From Planococcus shixiaomingii (lineage in GTDB: Bacteria > Bacillota > Bacilli > Bacillales_A > Planococcaceae), in assembly GCF_030413615.1 (NCBI RefSeq), contig NZ_CP129236.1, positions 3,456,001-3,520,000 on the forward strand: a stretch of DNA of 64,000 nucleotides, given 5' to 3'. The notes beneath the pieces were generated by a model. The model did no database searches, was not told the origin of the DNA, and saw nothing but the letters and a program-made list of their open reading frames with translations. Position 1 is the first letter of the stretch; every line of letters begins with the position of its first letter. Positions 36,636-44,190 of the stretch are shown piece after piece. Position numbers and translations under genes: made by a program.

Positions 36636-36808
36636 ACTCGCACCTTCTTTCCAGTTCCCTAAACAAGTTTACTGAAAGAAGACAGGTTACTCAAACAGAA
36701 AAATTCCGCTTTCTTAGACAGATTATTTCGGTAATTTTTTAGAATGTTCACCCAACAACCTCTTCTTCTTGTACAATAGACCTATCTAGGACTAAGGAGA
36801 GTAAACTC

Positions 36809-38086
36809 ATGAAAAACTTTACAAAAGAAGAGAAGAGTTGGGCGCTTTATGATTGGGGAAGTTCCGCGTATTCCATCATTATTACAACCGCTGTTTTTCC
36901 GCTGTTCTACAAGTCCGCCGCTACAGAAGCCGGGGTAAGCCTTTCAGACTCGACCGCTTACCTGGGCTATACAATTGCTATTTTCACGTTTATTTTAGCT
37001 TTGCTTGGACCAATCCTCGGAACCATTGCAGATTACGAAGGGCTTAAAAAGAAATTTTTCGCCACTTTTTTCTTCATTGGTACAGCAGCTACAGCTATGC
37101 TCGCGTTTGTCCCAAGCGATAACTGGCTGATGCTCTTGGTCTGCTACACTTTTGCAGCGCTTGGCGCCACAGGAGCCAACGTCTTTTATGACGCGTTCAT
37201 TATTGATGTAACGACTGAAAAACGTATGAATACCGTTTCCTCTTTCGGCTACGGATTGGGATATATCGGCTCGACAATCCCTTTCATCATATCCATTGCC
37301 ATCATCGTGCTCGCCCAGCAAGGAATTTTGCCGATTTCAACAACCAATGCCAGCCGTATCGCATTTGGCATTACGGCAATTTGGTGGATTTCATTTTCTA
37401 TTCCAATGTTCCGCCATGTCCATCAGCGCTATTTTATTGAGCGCGAGCCGAATCCGATAAATCAAAGCTTCAAACGGCTCGGCAAAACGATTAAGGAAAT
37501 CCGGCAATACAGAGCGTTGTTTCTGTTTTTGATCGCCTACTTCTTTTACATTGACGGCGTAGGAACCATTATTTCCATGTCAACGGCTTACGGGACAGAC
37601 CTTGGACTCAGCTCGGTCAGCTTGCTGATTGTACTATTCGCTACGCAAGTTGTTGCTGCGCCGTTCGCCATTTTGTACGGTCGGTTATCCGAGCGCTTTA
37701 CGGGCAAAAAAATGTTGTATGTCGGCATTTGCGTTTACATTATTGTCTGCATATACGCTTTCTTTCTAGAAACCATCGTCGACTTTTGGATTTTGGCCAT
37801 GCTGGTAGCGACTAGCCAAGGCGGCATTCAAGCGCTGAGCCGTTCTTATTTCGGGAAACTTGTGCCAAAAGAAAATTCCAATGAGTTTTTCGGATTCTAC
37901 AATATTTTTGGCAAGTTTGCTGCCATATTAGGACCGCTCCTTGTAGCGGTAACTTCTCAGGTTACAGGAAATTCCAGCATGGGTGTTTTCAGTTTGGTGA
38001 TTTTGTTTGTTATCGGACTGATTATCCTGTCTCGCGTACCAGAACCAGTTCCCCATAAACCAGTGGATGAAATAGCTGTTGAGTAA
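36809..38086 (+). CDS. MFS transporter, UMF1 (Atg22-like) family
   Basis: This 425-residue inner-membrane protein has about 12 transmembrane segments. The N-terminal KSWALYDWGSSAYSIIITTAVFPLFYK is diagnostic of the UMF1/Atg22-like MFS group, and FFYIDGVGTIISMSTAYGTDLG is the C-terminal-half counterpart. Family members export amino acids or related small molecules in eukaryotes. The bacterial substrate is unknown. AAGGAGAG lies upstream of the ATG. It ends in a perfect palindromic terminator. Confidence 0.85.
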   Translation: MKNFTKEEKSWALYDWGSSAYSIIITTAVFPLFYKSAATEAGVSLSDSTAYLGYTIAIFTFILALLGPILGTIADYEGLKKKFFATFFFIGTAATAMLAFVPSDNWLMLLVCYTFAALGATGANVFYDAFIIDVTTEKRMNTVSSFGYGLGYIGSTIPFIISIAIIVLAQQGILPISTTNASRIAFGITAIWWISFSIPMFRHVHQRYFIEREPNPINQSFKRLGKTIKEIRQYRALFLFLIAYFFYIDGVGTIISMSTAYGTDLGLSSVSLLIVLFATQVVAAPFAILYGRLSERFTGKKMLYVGICVYIIVCIYAFFLETIVDFWILAMLVATSQGGIQALSRSYFGKLVPKENSNEFFGFYNIFGKFAAILGPLLVAVTSQVTGNSSMGVFSLVILFVIGLIILSRVPEPVPHKPVDEIAVE

Positions 38087-38098
38087 ATGGCGCATAAA

Positions 38099-38138
38099 AA
38101 AAGGAATCAAAGTCGGTATACCGACTTTGATTCCTTTT
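38099..38138. terminator. 40-bp perfect palindrome, bidirectional terminator
   Basis: Bases 38099-38118 and 38119-38138 are exact reverse complements with no unpaired centre (GGTATACC). The A and T ends make it a terminator on both strands, between the UMF1 gene and the convergent UPF0180-YtxH gene. Confidence 0.85.
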
Positions 38139-38140
38139 GC

Positions 38141-38959
38141 TTATTTATCTTTTGAGCTGATGATGACTCCGCCTGTATTATCGTTCTTTTCGATTGAAGC
38201 GTCGCCCAATTCGACAACTTCAATTCCGCCTTTTTCTTGTTTTGCTTCTTTTTCAGCTTTTTTGATTTCTTTTTCAGCTTTTTTCTCAGCTTTTTCATGC
38301 TCTTTTTGTGCTTTTTGCTCTTGTTTTACTTCGTTTTCAACAGCTTTTTGTTCTTCTTTCGCTTCTTTCATAACCGCTTTTTGCTGTTTCACCAGTTCTT
38401 TTTCTTCTTTTTTCTCCTGGCGTTTAGCTTTCAAGTTATCCACCGGGCCTTTTGCTTTTTCTTTTGCTTGGTCGACAGTGCCTTTTACTTTTTCAGAAAC
38501 AGGGCCAGCCTTCTCTTTTACTATTGATGTTATATCGCTTGTTTTGCCTTTTACTTGACCAAATGTATCCGTCGCTTTTTCTTTTACAGTTCCTTGCATT
38601 TCCTTGCCGCTTTTTGGAGTAAGCAGAAGCCCGGCAGCTGCGCCGATGACCGCTCCAGTAGCAGCGCCTTTAAGGAAAGGACTCATGCCGCCTTTTTCCA
38701 GACCAGCTGGTGCAGAAATTTTCCCAGAACGTACGAGGCGTTCTTCCACTTCTTCGACGATGTCATACAATGTCCGGCCTTTAGCTTCAACTAAAGGAAC
38801 GTTCATATGAAAATCCGCTAGATCTTCTTTGTCTCGAACCACTACGCAATCATAGCTTACCGAATCTGATTTTTGATCGAGCATATCTACTTTATAGCCT
38901 TTCTTTTCAAGCGCATCTTTTACTGACGTAAACGGTTGTTCAACTGCAATTTTTACCAT
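38141..38959 (-). CDS. UPF0180 (YkuS-like) domain fused to a YtxH domain
   Basis: This 272-residue protein has three parts. About residues 1-80 (KIAVEQPFTSVKDALEKKGYKVDMLDQ...YDCVVVRDKED) are UPF0180/YkuS-like, normally a stand-alone small protein. About 91-150 are a YtxH-type membrane-proximal segment (GMSPFLKGAATGAVIGAAAGLLLTPKSGKEM). The rest is a long, very charged Lys/Glu coiled coil that repeats KEEQKAVENEVKQEQKAQKEHEKAEKKAEKEIKKAEKEAKQEK. The low-complexity tail produces spurious reading frames on the other strand. A sigma-B-like promoter precedes it. The function is unknown. A general-stress role is inferred from YtxH proteins. Confidence 0.8.
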   Translation of the reverse strand: MVKIAVEQPFTSVKDALEKKGYKVDMLDQKSDSVSYDCVVVRDKEDLADFHMNVPLVEAKGRTLYDIVEEVEERLVRSGKISAPAGLEKGGMSPFLKGAATGAVIGAAAGLLLTPKSGKEMQGTVKEKATDTFGQVKGKTSDITSIVKEKAGPVSEKVKGTVDQAKEKAKGPVDNLKAKRQEKKEEKELVKQQKAVMKEAKEEQKAVENEVKQEQKAQKEHEKAEKKAEKEIKKAEKEAKQEKGGIEVVELGDASIEKNDNTGGVIISSKDK

Positions 38960-38999
38960 TCCATGTCAACTCCCTTTCGAAAAGTGTTTGTTCCTTTGT

Positions 39000-39025
39000 T
39001 TCCCCCTATTGCCAAAACTATAAAC
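39000..39025 (-). promoter_or_regulatory. Candidate sigma-B promoter of the UPF0180-YtxH gene
   Basis: On the minus strand GTTTAT (5 of 6) and GGGGAA (4 of 6) are separated by 14 bases, about 40 bases before the ATG. This fits the general-stress consensus reasonably well. Confidence 0.4.
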
Positions 39026-39049
39026 ACTTGCACAAAGATTGTAATAATT

Positions 39050-39538
39050 TTAATCAAATAAATGCTTTTCATTTATTTTGATTAATTTAGAAACAAGAAT
39101 GGTGCCGAGTATGGCACCGCTTAAACTCGACACTAAAAAAGCAGGCAGGAAGAAAAGGGCGACGAGTTCAGTTCCCATTAAAATCCGTGCATACGGGACT
39201 GCTACCAAAGAGGCAATGATGCCAGTACCAATCACTTCACCTAATGCTGATAACCATATTTTCCCGAATTTCGCATACATTACGCCGGCCAGAATCGCAC
39301 CGATCATCCCTCCCGGAAATGCCAATAAAGAGCCGGTCCCCGTTAACACTCTTACCGCTCCGGTCAAGAAGGCAATCAAAACTGCCGGTCCCGGCCCTAA
39401 TAGAATAGCTGAAATTACATTGACGGCATGCTGAACTGGATAAGCCCGGGCAATACCGGCGGGTAATGACACAAACGCAGATCCTGCCACCCCAATCGCC
39501 ACAAACATTGCAATCAGAACTAATTTATGCGTTTTCAC
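39050..39538 (-). CDS. thiW: ThiW, ECF transporter S component for thiamine precursor
   Basis: This 162-residue membrane protein has about five transmembrane segments. PAGIARAYPVQHAVNVISAILLGPGPAVLIAFLTGAVRVLTG is characteristic of ThiW, the substrate-binding S component for a thiazole or related thiamine precursor. It has a GTG start overlapping the thiE stop by 4 bases (GTGA), with AAGGAGTG upstream, and is the last gene of the TPP operon. It would pair with ECF A/T components encoded elsewhere, as none are in the window. Confidence 0.88.
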   Translation of the reverse strand: MKTHKLVLIAMFVAIGVAGSAFVSLPAGIARAYPVQHAVNVISAILLGPGPAVLIAFLTGAVRVLTGTGSLLAFPGGMIGAILAGVMYAKFGKIWLSALGEVIGTGIIASLVAVPYARILMGTELVALFFLPAFLVSSLSGAILGTILVSKLIKINEKHLFD

Positions 39539-40188
39539 TGTCTATCACTCCTTCTAAAGGAATTCTGTAAACGCTCGACTTGAAGAGCCGCATCTTCCGC
39601 TCCTGCTATAGCCGATATCACCGCTACCCCTTCTACTCCCGCAGACCAAACAAGCTTTGCATTATCCGGTGTGATTCCACCGATTGCGATAACCGGCAAA
39701 TGCGGATACGCATCTTTGACTGAGAGAATACCGGCTACACCGGCAGGGCTTTTCGCATCTCTTTTTGAACTAGTCGAAAAAACTGGCCCCATCCCCACAT
39801 AATCGGCTCCTGCCAAAACAGCCTCGGCCGCTTCTTTCACTGAATGGACCGAAATCCCGAGAATTTTTTCGTTCCCCATTTTTCTGCGCACGGCACTGGC
39901 ATCCTCGTCTTCTTGCCCAATATGGATCCCATCTGCCCCAATTTTGCATGCCAGTTCCACATTATCATTGACGATGAACGGAACGCCATACACTCCGCAT
40001 AGTCGCTGGCACTCTCCAGCAAACTTTTCCAGCTCATGGCCAGTCAAAGCAAAATCGCCTTTTTCCCGCAGCTGAAAATAGCTAATGCCACCGGAAAGAG
40101 CTTCTTCTAGCACTGTCAAAGGATGCCGGTTGCCGGTGTTTTCAGACCCCATAATAAAGTAAATGAGTGGTTTATCCGTAAATTTCAA
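39535..40188 (-). CDS. thiE: Thiamine-phosphate synthase
   Basis: This enzyme joins HMP-pyrophosphate and thiazole phosphate to make thiamine phosphate. It has a TTG start (KFTDKPLIYFIMGS) inside thiD, with GGGAGGGAGAG upstream, giving 217 residues. The family features are seen: EEALSGGISYFQLREKG, PFIVNDNVELACKIGADGIHIGQEDED, YVGMGPVFSTSSK and PVIAIGGI. The longer frame within thiD is not supported. It overlaps thiD by 17 bases and thiW by 4. Confidence 0.92.
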   Translation of the reverse strand: MKFTDKPLIYFIMGSENTGNRHPLTVLEEALSGGISYFQLREKGDFALTGHELEKFAGECQRLCGVYGVPFIVNDNVELACKIGADGIHIGQEDEDASAVRRKMGNEKILGISVHSVKEAAEAVLAGADYVGMGPVFSTSSKRDAKSPAGVAGILSVKDAYPHLPVIAIGGITPDNAKLVWSAGVEGVAVISAIAGAEDAALQVERLQNSFRRSDRQ

Positions 40189-41017
40189 CGCTATTCTCTC
40201 CCTCCCTTTTCGACACTCCAGCTTTATAGGCGGCGTGATTGGTAGGTCCATGGCCAGCACCAATATGTAAACCATCGGTAAGCGCTGCCTGGATAAATTG
40301 TTTCGCTACATAAATTGCCTCTTTTATCCCTGCTCCTTTTGCCATTTCTGCTGTCAGGGCGGCAGCAAACGTACAGCCTGTTCCATGAGTCTCAGTCGTA
40401 TCGATTCGGGCAGAACGGAATAGCAAACACTCTCCTGATTGATTAAGATAGAAATCTTCTGTAACGTATGGATCCTTCCCGTGCCCTCCTTTAATAACAA
40501 CCGATTCGGCACCATAAGAAATGATTTTTTCCGCAGCTTTTCGGCGAGTCATTGCATCGTCAATAGCCATGCCGCAAAGAACTTCCGCTTCCGGGATGTT
40601 CGGCGTTACGACAGTTGCCAATGGCAAGAGATGCTGTTTTAATGCAGCCACCGCTTCCTGCCGCAGTAAATGCGCTCCGCCTTTAGCAATCATAACGGGG
40701 TCGACGACAATAATGCCCCACTCAAAACGGCTTATATTATAGGCAGTTTCTTCAATGATTTCCGCATTGAACAACATGCCCGTTTTTAAGGCTGCTATTT
40801 GAAAGTCTTCGCCAATAGCTTGCAGCTGGCTTTGCACGGCTTCCCTGCCCATCGGATAAATCGCATTCACTCCAAGTGTATTTTGCGATGTTACCGCCGT
40901 AATCACCGATGTGGAATAAACTCCAAGTTCCTGAAACGTTTTAATGTCCGCCTGTATTCCTGCTCCGCCGCCGGAATCCGATCCGGCAATAGTCAACACT
41001 TGTGGAATTGCACTCAT
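40172..41017 (-). CDS. thiD: Hydroxymethylpyrimidine / phosphomethylpyrimidine kinase
   Basis: This 281-residue ribokinase-fold enzyme phosphorylates HMP to HMP-P and HMP-PP. It starts MSAIPQVLTIAGSDSGGGAGIQADIKTFQELGVY and shows ALKTGML, VVDPVMIAKGG and the anion-hole motif THGTGCTFAAAL. Its ATG overlaps the thiM stop by 4 bases (ATGA), which suggests coupling. It sits between thiM and thiE in the operon. Confidence 0.95.
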   Translation of the reverse strand: MSAIPQVLTIAGSDSGGGAGIQADIKTFQELGVYSTSVITAVTSQNTLGVNAIYPMGREAVQSQLQAIGEDFQIAALKTGMLFNAEIIEETAYNISRFEWGIIVVDPVMIAKGGAHLLRQEAVAALKQHLLPLATVVTPNIPEAEVLCGMAIDDAMTRRKAAEKIISYGAESVVIKGGHGKDPYVTEDFYLNQSGECLLFRSARIDTTETHGTGCTFAAALTAEMAKGAGIKEAIYVAKQFIQAALTDGLHIGAGHGPTNHAAYKAGVSKREGENSVEIYG

Positions 41018-41799
41018 CGGCTTTCTTCCTTTCTATGAAGGATTTGATCCATATCGCTTTTTGTATTCAAAGCTAATTCATTTATAAAAGCCGTTCGAAA
41101 ATCTCCTGGCAGCTTCGCGTAAGCGCCAGCTTTCTCACCGGCAACTGCATAATATTTCATGGCCGCTGCTGTTGCCTGAAATGCATCTTCTGGTTTTATT
41201 GCCAAAAAAGCAGCTACCACTGCACTCAATAAACAGCCAGTACCGGTAACAGATGTCATGACAGCATCACCAAATGGAATTTCAGCGAACCGTTTCCCGT
41301 CTGTTATAATATCCACTTCTCCGGTGACAGCGACAATCAGCCCAAGTTTTGCAGCTTGTTGGCGGGCAAGTTCTCCAATATCCGCCTGTCCCTCTCCCGC
41401 ATCTACGCCTTTGGCTTGCCAATCAACTTCGGCAATGGCAGCGAGTTCGCCGGCGTTGCAGCGAAGAACGCTGATTTTTACTTCGCTGAGAATTTTTGCA
41501 ACAGCATGGGCTCTATACAGAGTCGCTCCAACCCCCACTGGATCTAAAACAACGGGAATGTTTCGTTCGTTGGCAGCCTTTCCGGCAATCAGCATGCTTT
41601 GTAAAGACATGGCGTTCAACGTGCCAATATTGAGCGATAATGCCCCAGCTAAAGAAACTAATTCTACGGCTTCTTCCGGAGCCTCTCCCATAATTGGCGA
41701 CGCGCCAATTGCCAGCAAGCCGTTCGCTTGAAAGTTTGAGACGACATGATTGGTAATGCAATGGACGATTGGGTTCTTTATTTTAAGTTCGTCCCGCAT
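41014..41799 (-). CDS. thiM: Hydroxyethylthiazole kinase
   Basis: This thiazole salvage kinase (261 residues) has PIVHCITNHVVSNFQANGLLAIGASPIMGEAPEE, GTLN, VLDPVGVGATLYR and SVTGTGCLLSAVVAAFL, all typical of ThiM. I start at ATG 41799, two codons after the tenA stop. A longer frame adds 10 codons that overlap tenA and contains a GTG at 41808. The ribosome binding site is weak (GGGCTGG). The enzyme phosphorylates 4-methyl-5-(2-hydroxyethyl)thiazole. Confidence 0.92.
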   Translation of the reverse strand: MRDELKIKNPIVHCITNHVVSNFQANGLLAIGASPIMGEAPEEAVELVSLAGALSLNIGTLNAMSLQSMLIAGKAANERNIPVVLDPVGVGATLYRAHAVAKILSEVKISVLRCNAGELAAIAEVDWQAKGVDAGEGQADIGELARQQAAKLGLIVAVTGEVDIITDGKRFAEIPFGDAVMTSVTGTGCLLSAVVAAFLAIKPEDAFQATAAAMKYYAVAGEKAGAYAKLPGDFRTAFINELALNTKSDMDQILHRKEESR

Positions 41800-41800
41800 T

Positions 41801-42484
41801 TTAAACACCAGCCCTATCAAAAGATTCAACAGACCACGTTTCTTTTCTCCATGCCTGCTCCCAGAAATTCCATTCGTAATAGCTGCTCCGCCGGAAACGG
41901 TCTTTCAGTTCTCGGCACCTCGCTTCCGGCAGTTCTTCTGCCAGCTTGTCCATTCGCTCCATTTGTTCTTCGACAAGTTCTCCAAACCATTCCGAACCGT
42001 ATGTTTCAATCCAGCGCTTGTAAATCGGATGGTCAGGCTTTGAATCTTTCAGCTTTTCACCAATTTCGTAATACAGCCAATAGCACGGCAAAATTGCAGC
42101 TAGCACATCAGCTAAATCGCCTTCTGCAGACCGATACATATGGGATACGTAGGCATATGCGCTTGGAGACGGTTCGAACGCCGCCCAATCTTCTTTTGTT
42201 ACTTTCAGCAATTCCATAAACGACTCATGCAGAGCCATTTCGGCCGCGCAAGTCTGTTCCGCATGATGAGCAAAACGTCTAGTTGTTTCCAAATCGCTCG
42301 CCTTAACAGCCCCAATTGCCTGTACTTTCGCAAAATGGGTCAAATAGTAAGCATCCTGCATGACATAAAAACGGAACCGGTCGAGCGGCAATGTGCCATG
42401 GGCAATTCCTTTTACAAACGGATGTTCAAAGCTTGCCTTCCACAAATCATTGCATTCTTCACGGACTTCTTTGCAAAATGACAT
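41801..42484 (-). CDS. tenA: Aminopyrimidine aminohydrolase / thiaminase II
   Basis: This 227-residue all-helical enzyme salvages degraded thiamine pyrimidine. TenA features are MSFCKEVREECNDLWKASFEHPFVKGIAHGTLPLDRFRFYVMQD, the catalytic Cys134 in ILPCYWLYYEIG, and a Glu in the C-terminal helix. It is first in the operon under a TPP riboswitch. The AAAGGAGATGG before the ATG is a strong start. With thiM, thiD and thiE it makes a salvage set; thiC and thiG are not in the window. Confidence 0.93.
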   Translation of the reverse strand: MSFCKEVREECNDLWKASFEHPFVKGIAHGTLPLDRFRFYVMQDAYYLTHFAKVQAIGAVKASDLETTRRFAHHAEQTCAAEMALHESFMELLKVTKEDWAAFEPSPSAYAYVSHMYRSAEGDLADVLAAILPCYWLYYEIGEKLKDSKPDHPIYKRWIETYGSEWFGELVEEQMERMDKLAEELPEARCRELKDRFRRSSYYEWNFWEQAWRKETWSVESFDRAGV

Positions 42485-42582
42485 TTTTCCATCTCCTTTT
42501 AAATTGGTTTCCAGATTTTAGTCTCTTGTTCTTTCAGGCAATAACAGGTTGATTGAGCGCTCCCATCCTTTTTTTTGGCAAA

Positions 42583-42618
42583 TAAAAAACGCCACTTTCC
42601 AGTAAAGGAAAGCGGCGT
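42583..42618 (-). terminator. Riboswitch-controlled terminator upstream of tenA
   Basis: ACGCC-CTTTCC pairs with GGAAAG-GGCGT across a 6-base loop and, on the minus strand, is followed by T6. It lies between the TPP aptamer and tenA, so it is probably the expression platform. Confidence 0.85.
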
Positions 42619-42650
42619 ATGCACTCAAAAAAGAGAAAATAGCATGCGTT

Positions 42651-42741
42651 CGCCACTTCCCTCCGCTGGTATGATCCAGATCAGGTTCAAAGGGTCCGAG
42701 CTTATGCCCGTCTCAGCCGATATCCGGCTCCCCTAGTGGTG
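42651..42741 (-). promoter_or_regulatory. TPP (THI-box) riboswitch
   Basis: On the minus strand the aptamer runs from CCACTAGGGG through GCTGAGACGGGC and GAACCTGATCTGGATCATACC to GGAGGGAAGTGG, which are the diagnostic THI-box elements, with P1 formed by CCACT and AGTGG. It precedes a terminator and the tenA operon. TPP binding would lower expression of the salvage genes. Confidence 0.97.
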
Positions 42742-42765
42742 TTCAATATTCAAGTTTTCGTAGCC

Positions 42766-42795
42766 ACTATAACACAGTTTATGAAATTTCTACAA
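42766..42795 (-). promoter_or_regulatory. Candidate promoter of the thiamine salvage operon
   Basis: On the minus strand TTGTAG and TATAGT are separated by 18 bases. The -35 lies inside the 3' end of the MsmX/UgpC-type ATPase gene. Confidence 0.45.
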
Positions 42796-43906
42796 CTAAA
42801 TTTGCCGGCTGTTTGATGCGGTCTCCATTTTTTGCATCAAAGAAATGAACGTGGGACATGTCGAATGCCAGCCTTACCGTATGCCCTGGGCTGATTTTCG
42901 AATCAGCCTCAACGCGTGCCACAAATTCCTGATCCGCGAAAAGTGCATGCAGAATGGTTTCTGCTCCTGTAAGTTCCGATACGGTAATTATTGCATCAAA
43001 CTCACTTATCGGAATCTCCGATAACTCTTCTGTGCTCACATGGATATGTTCCGGCCGAATGCCAAGAGTGACCGGGGATCCATCATAGTTTTGGCTTTTC
43101 AGCCATTCCATTTGTTTCGCCGGAATGTCTAACTTCCGGTCTCCCATGATAAACGTACCGTTTTGAAGGCTGCCTTCGAAGAAATTCATGGCCGGTGATC
43201 CTATAAAGCTTCCGACAAATCGGTTGGCAGGAAAGTCATAGACTTCTTTCGGAGTTCCGACCTGCTGGATTAGCCCATCTTTCATGACGACAATCCGACT
43301 GGCCATTGTCATGGCTTCCGTTTGGTCATGGGTCACGTAAATGGTCGTCGTTTGTAAGCGTTGATGTAATTTAGCGATTTCCGCCCGCATCTGCACCCGC
43401 AGCTTGGCATCCAAGTTGGATAAAGGTTCATCCATCAAAAAGACTTGGGCATCCCGGACAATGGCTCGTCCTAACGCTACACGCTGGCGCTGCCCACCCG
43501 ATAAAACTTTCGGCTTTTTGTCTAAGTATGGCTGCAAGCCAAGTATAGCCGCGGCATCTTCCACTTTTTTCTTAATTTCTTGCTTCTTCACTTTGCGAAG
43601 CTTCAAGCCGAAGGCAATGTTTTCAAAAACCGACATATGAGGATAAAGAGCGTAGTTTTGAAATACCATCGCGATATCCCGCTCTTTCGGCTGGACTTCG
43701 TTCATCAGTTTGCCGTTTATGTAAAATTCACCGTCTGTGATTTCTTCCAGTCCCGCGATCATCCGCAGCGTTGTCGATTTTCCGCAGCCGGAAGGACCAA
43801 CAAAGACAATGAATTCTCCGTCTTTAACATGAAGATTAAAGTCTTTCACTGCAATAGCTCCGTTGTCATATGTTTTTTGCAAATGCTCAATTTTTATTTC
43901 TGCCAT
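42779..43906 (-). CDS. Sugar ABC transporter ATPase, MsmX/UgpC/MalK type
   Basis: This 375-residue ATPase of a carbohydrate (CUT1) importer has Walker A GPSGCGKST (37-45), signature LSGGQ (135-139), Walker B VFLMDE and a C-terminal TOBE-like regulatory domain (residues 240-375). The residues ETILHALFADQEFVARVEADSKISPGHTVRLAFDMSHVHFFD match the MalK/UgpC C-terminal domain. It is divergent from the binding protein and permease genes of 44191-47374, its likely partners. MsmX-like ATPases often serve several sugar importers. The ribosome binding site is AGGCAAAATG. It has no terminator before the TPP riboswitch. Confidence 0.9.
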   Translation of the reverse strand: MAEIKIEHLQKTYDNGAIAVKDFNLHVKDGEFIVFVGPSGCGKSTTLRMIAGLEEITDGEFYINGKLMNEVQPKERDIAMVFQNYALYPHMSVFENIAFGLKLRKVKKQEIKKKVEDAAAILGLQPYLDKKPKVLSGGQRQRVALGRAIVRDAQVFLMDEPLSNLDAKLRVQMRAEIAKLHQRLQTTTIYVTHDQTEAMTMASRIVVMKDGLIQQVGTPKEVYDFPANRFVGSFIGSPAMNFFEGSLQNGTFIMGDRKLDIPAKQMEWLKSQNYDGSPVTLGIRPEHIHVSTEELSEIPISEFDAIITVSELTGAETILHALFADQEFVARVEADSKISPGHTVRLAFDMSHVHFFDAKNGDRIKQPANLVVEIS

Positions 43907-43997
43907 TTTGCCTAACCCCCATCTTTTTGGTTTAATTATAAATAGTTTTCTGTAAATTACAAATATGATAATGGAAAAGAAGAAGAAGTTAAGCTAT

Positions 43998-44014
43998 ACT
44001 TCTCCTTAAGAAGT
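43998..44014. promoter_or_regulatory. Candidate operator ACTTCT-N5-AGAAGT
   Basis: A perfect 6-bp inverted repeat with a 5-base spacer lies in the spacer between the divergent ATPase and binding-protein genes. It has the same layout as the site at 44120-44136. Confidence 0.45.
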
Positions 44015-44119
44015 AGAAGCTGGAATTTTTCATCCATCTTCTCTATAAATTAGAGAAAAAATGTTTAAAATCCAGCAAAAAGGGTTAATTACTTCGAGGG
44101 TCAAAGTTTTCCACCAATC

Positions 44120-44136
44120 ACTTCGACTCCCGAAGT
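44120..44136. promoter_or_regulatory. Candidate operator ACTTCG-N5-CGAAGT
   Basis: A perfect 6-bp inverted repeat with a 5-base spacer, 55 bases before the binding-protein start codon. An extra half-site, ATTACTTCG, lies at 44088-44096. Together with the 43998 site this suggests a repressor or activator acting on both divergent promoters. Confidence 0.5.
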
Positions 44137-44190
44137 AATATCCTATCATACTTTTAAAACCATTTATACCAAAAGAAGGAGTGAGAGAGA

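Noticed and set aside
38079..38558. Ser/Phe-rich plus-strand frame over the UPF0180-YtxH gene
   Set aside because: It is the antisense of the low-complexity Lys/Glu coiled coil, which opens all frames.
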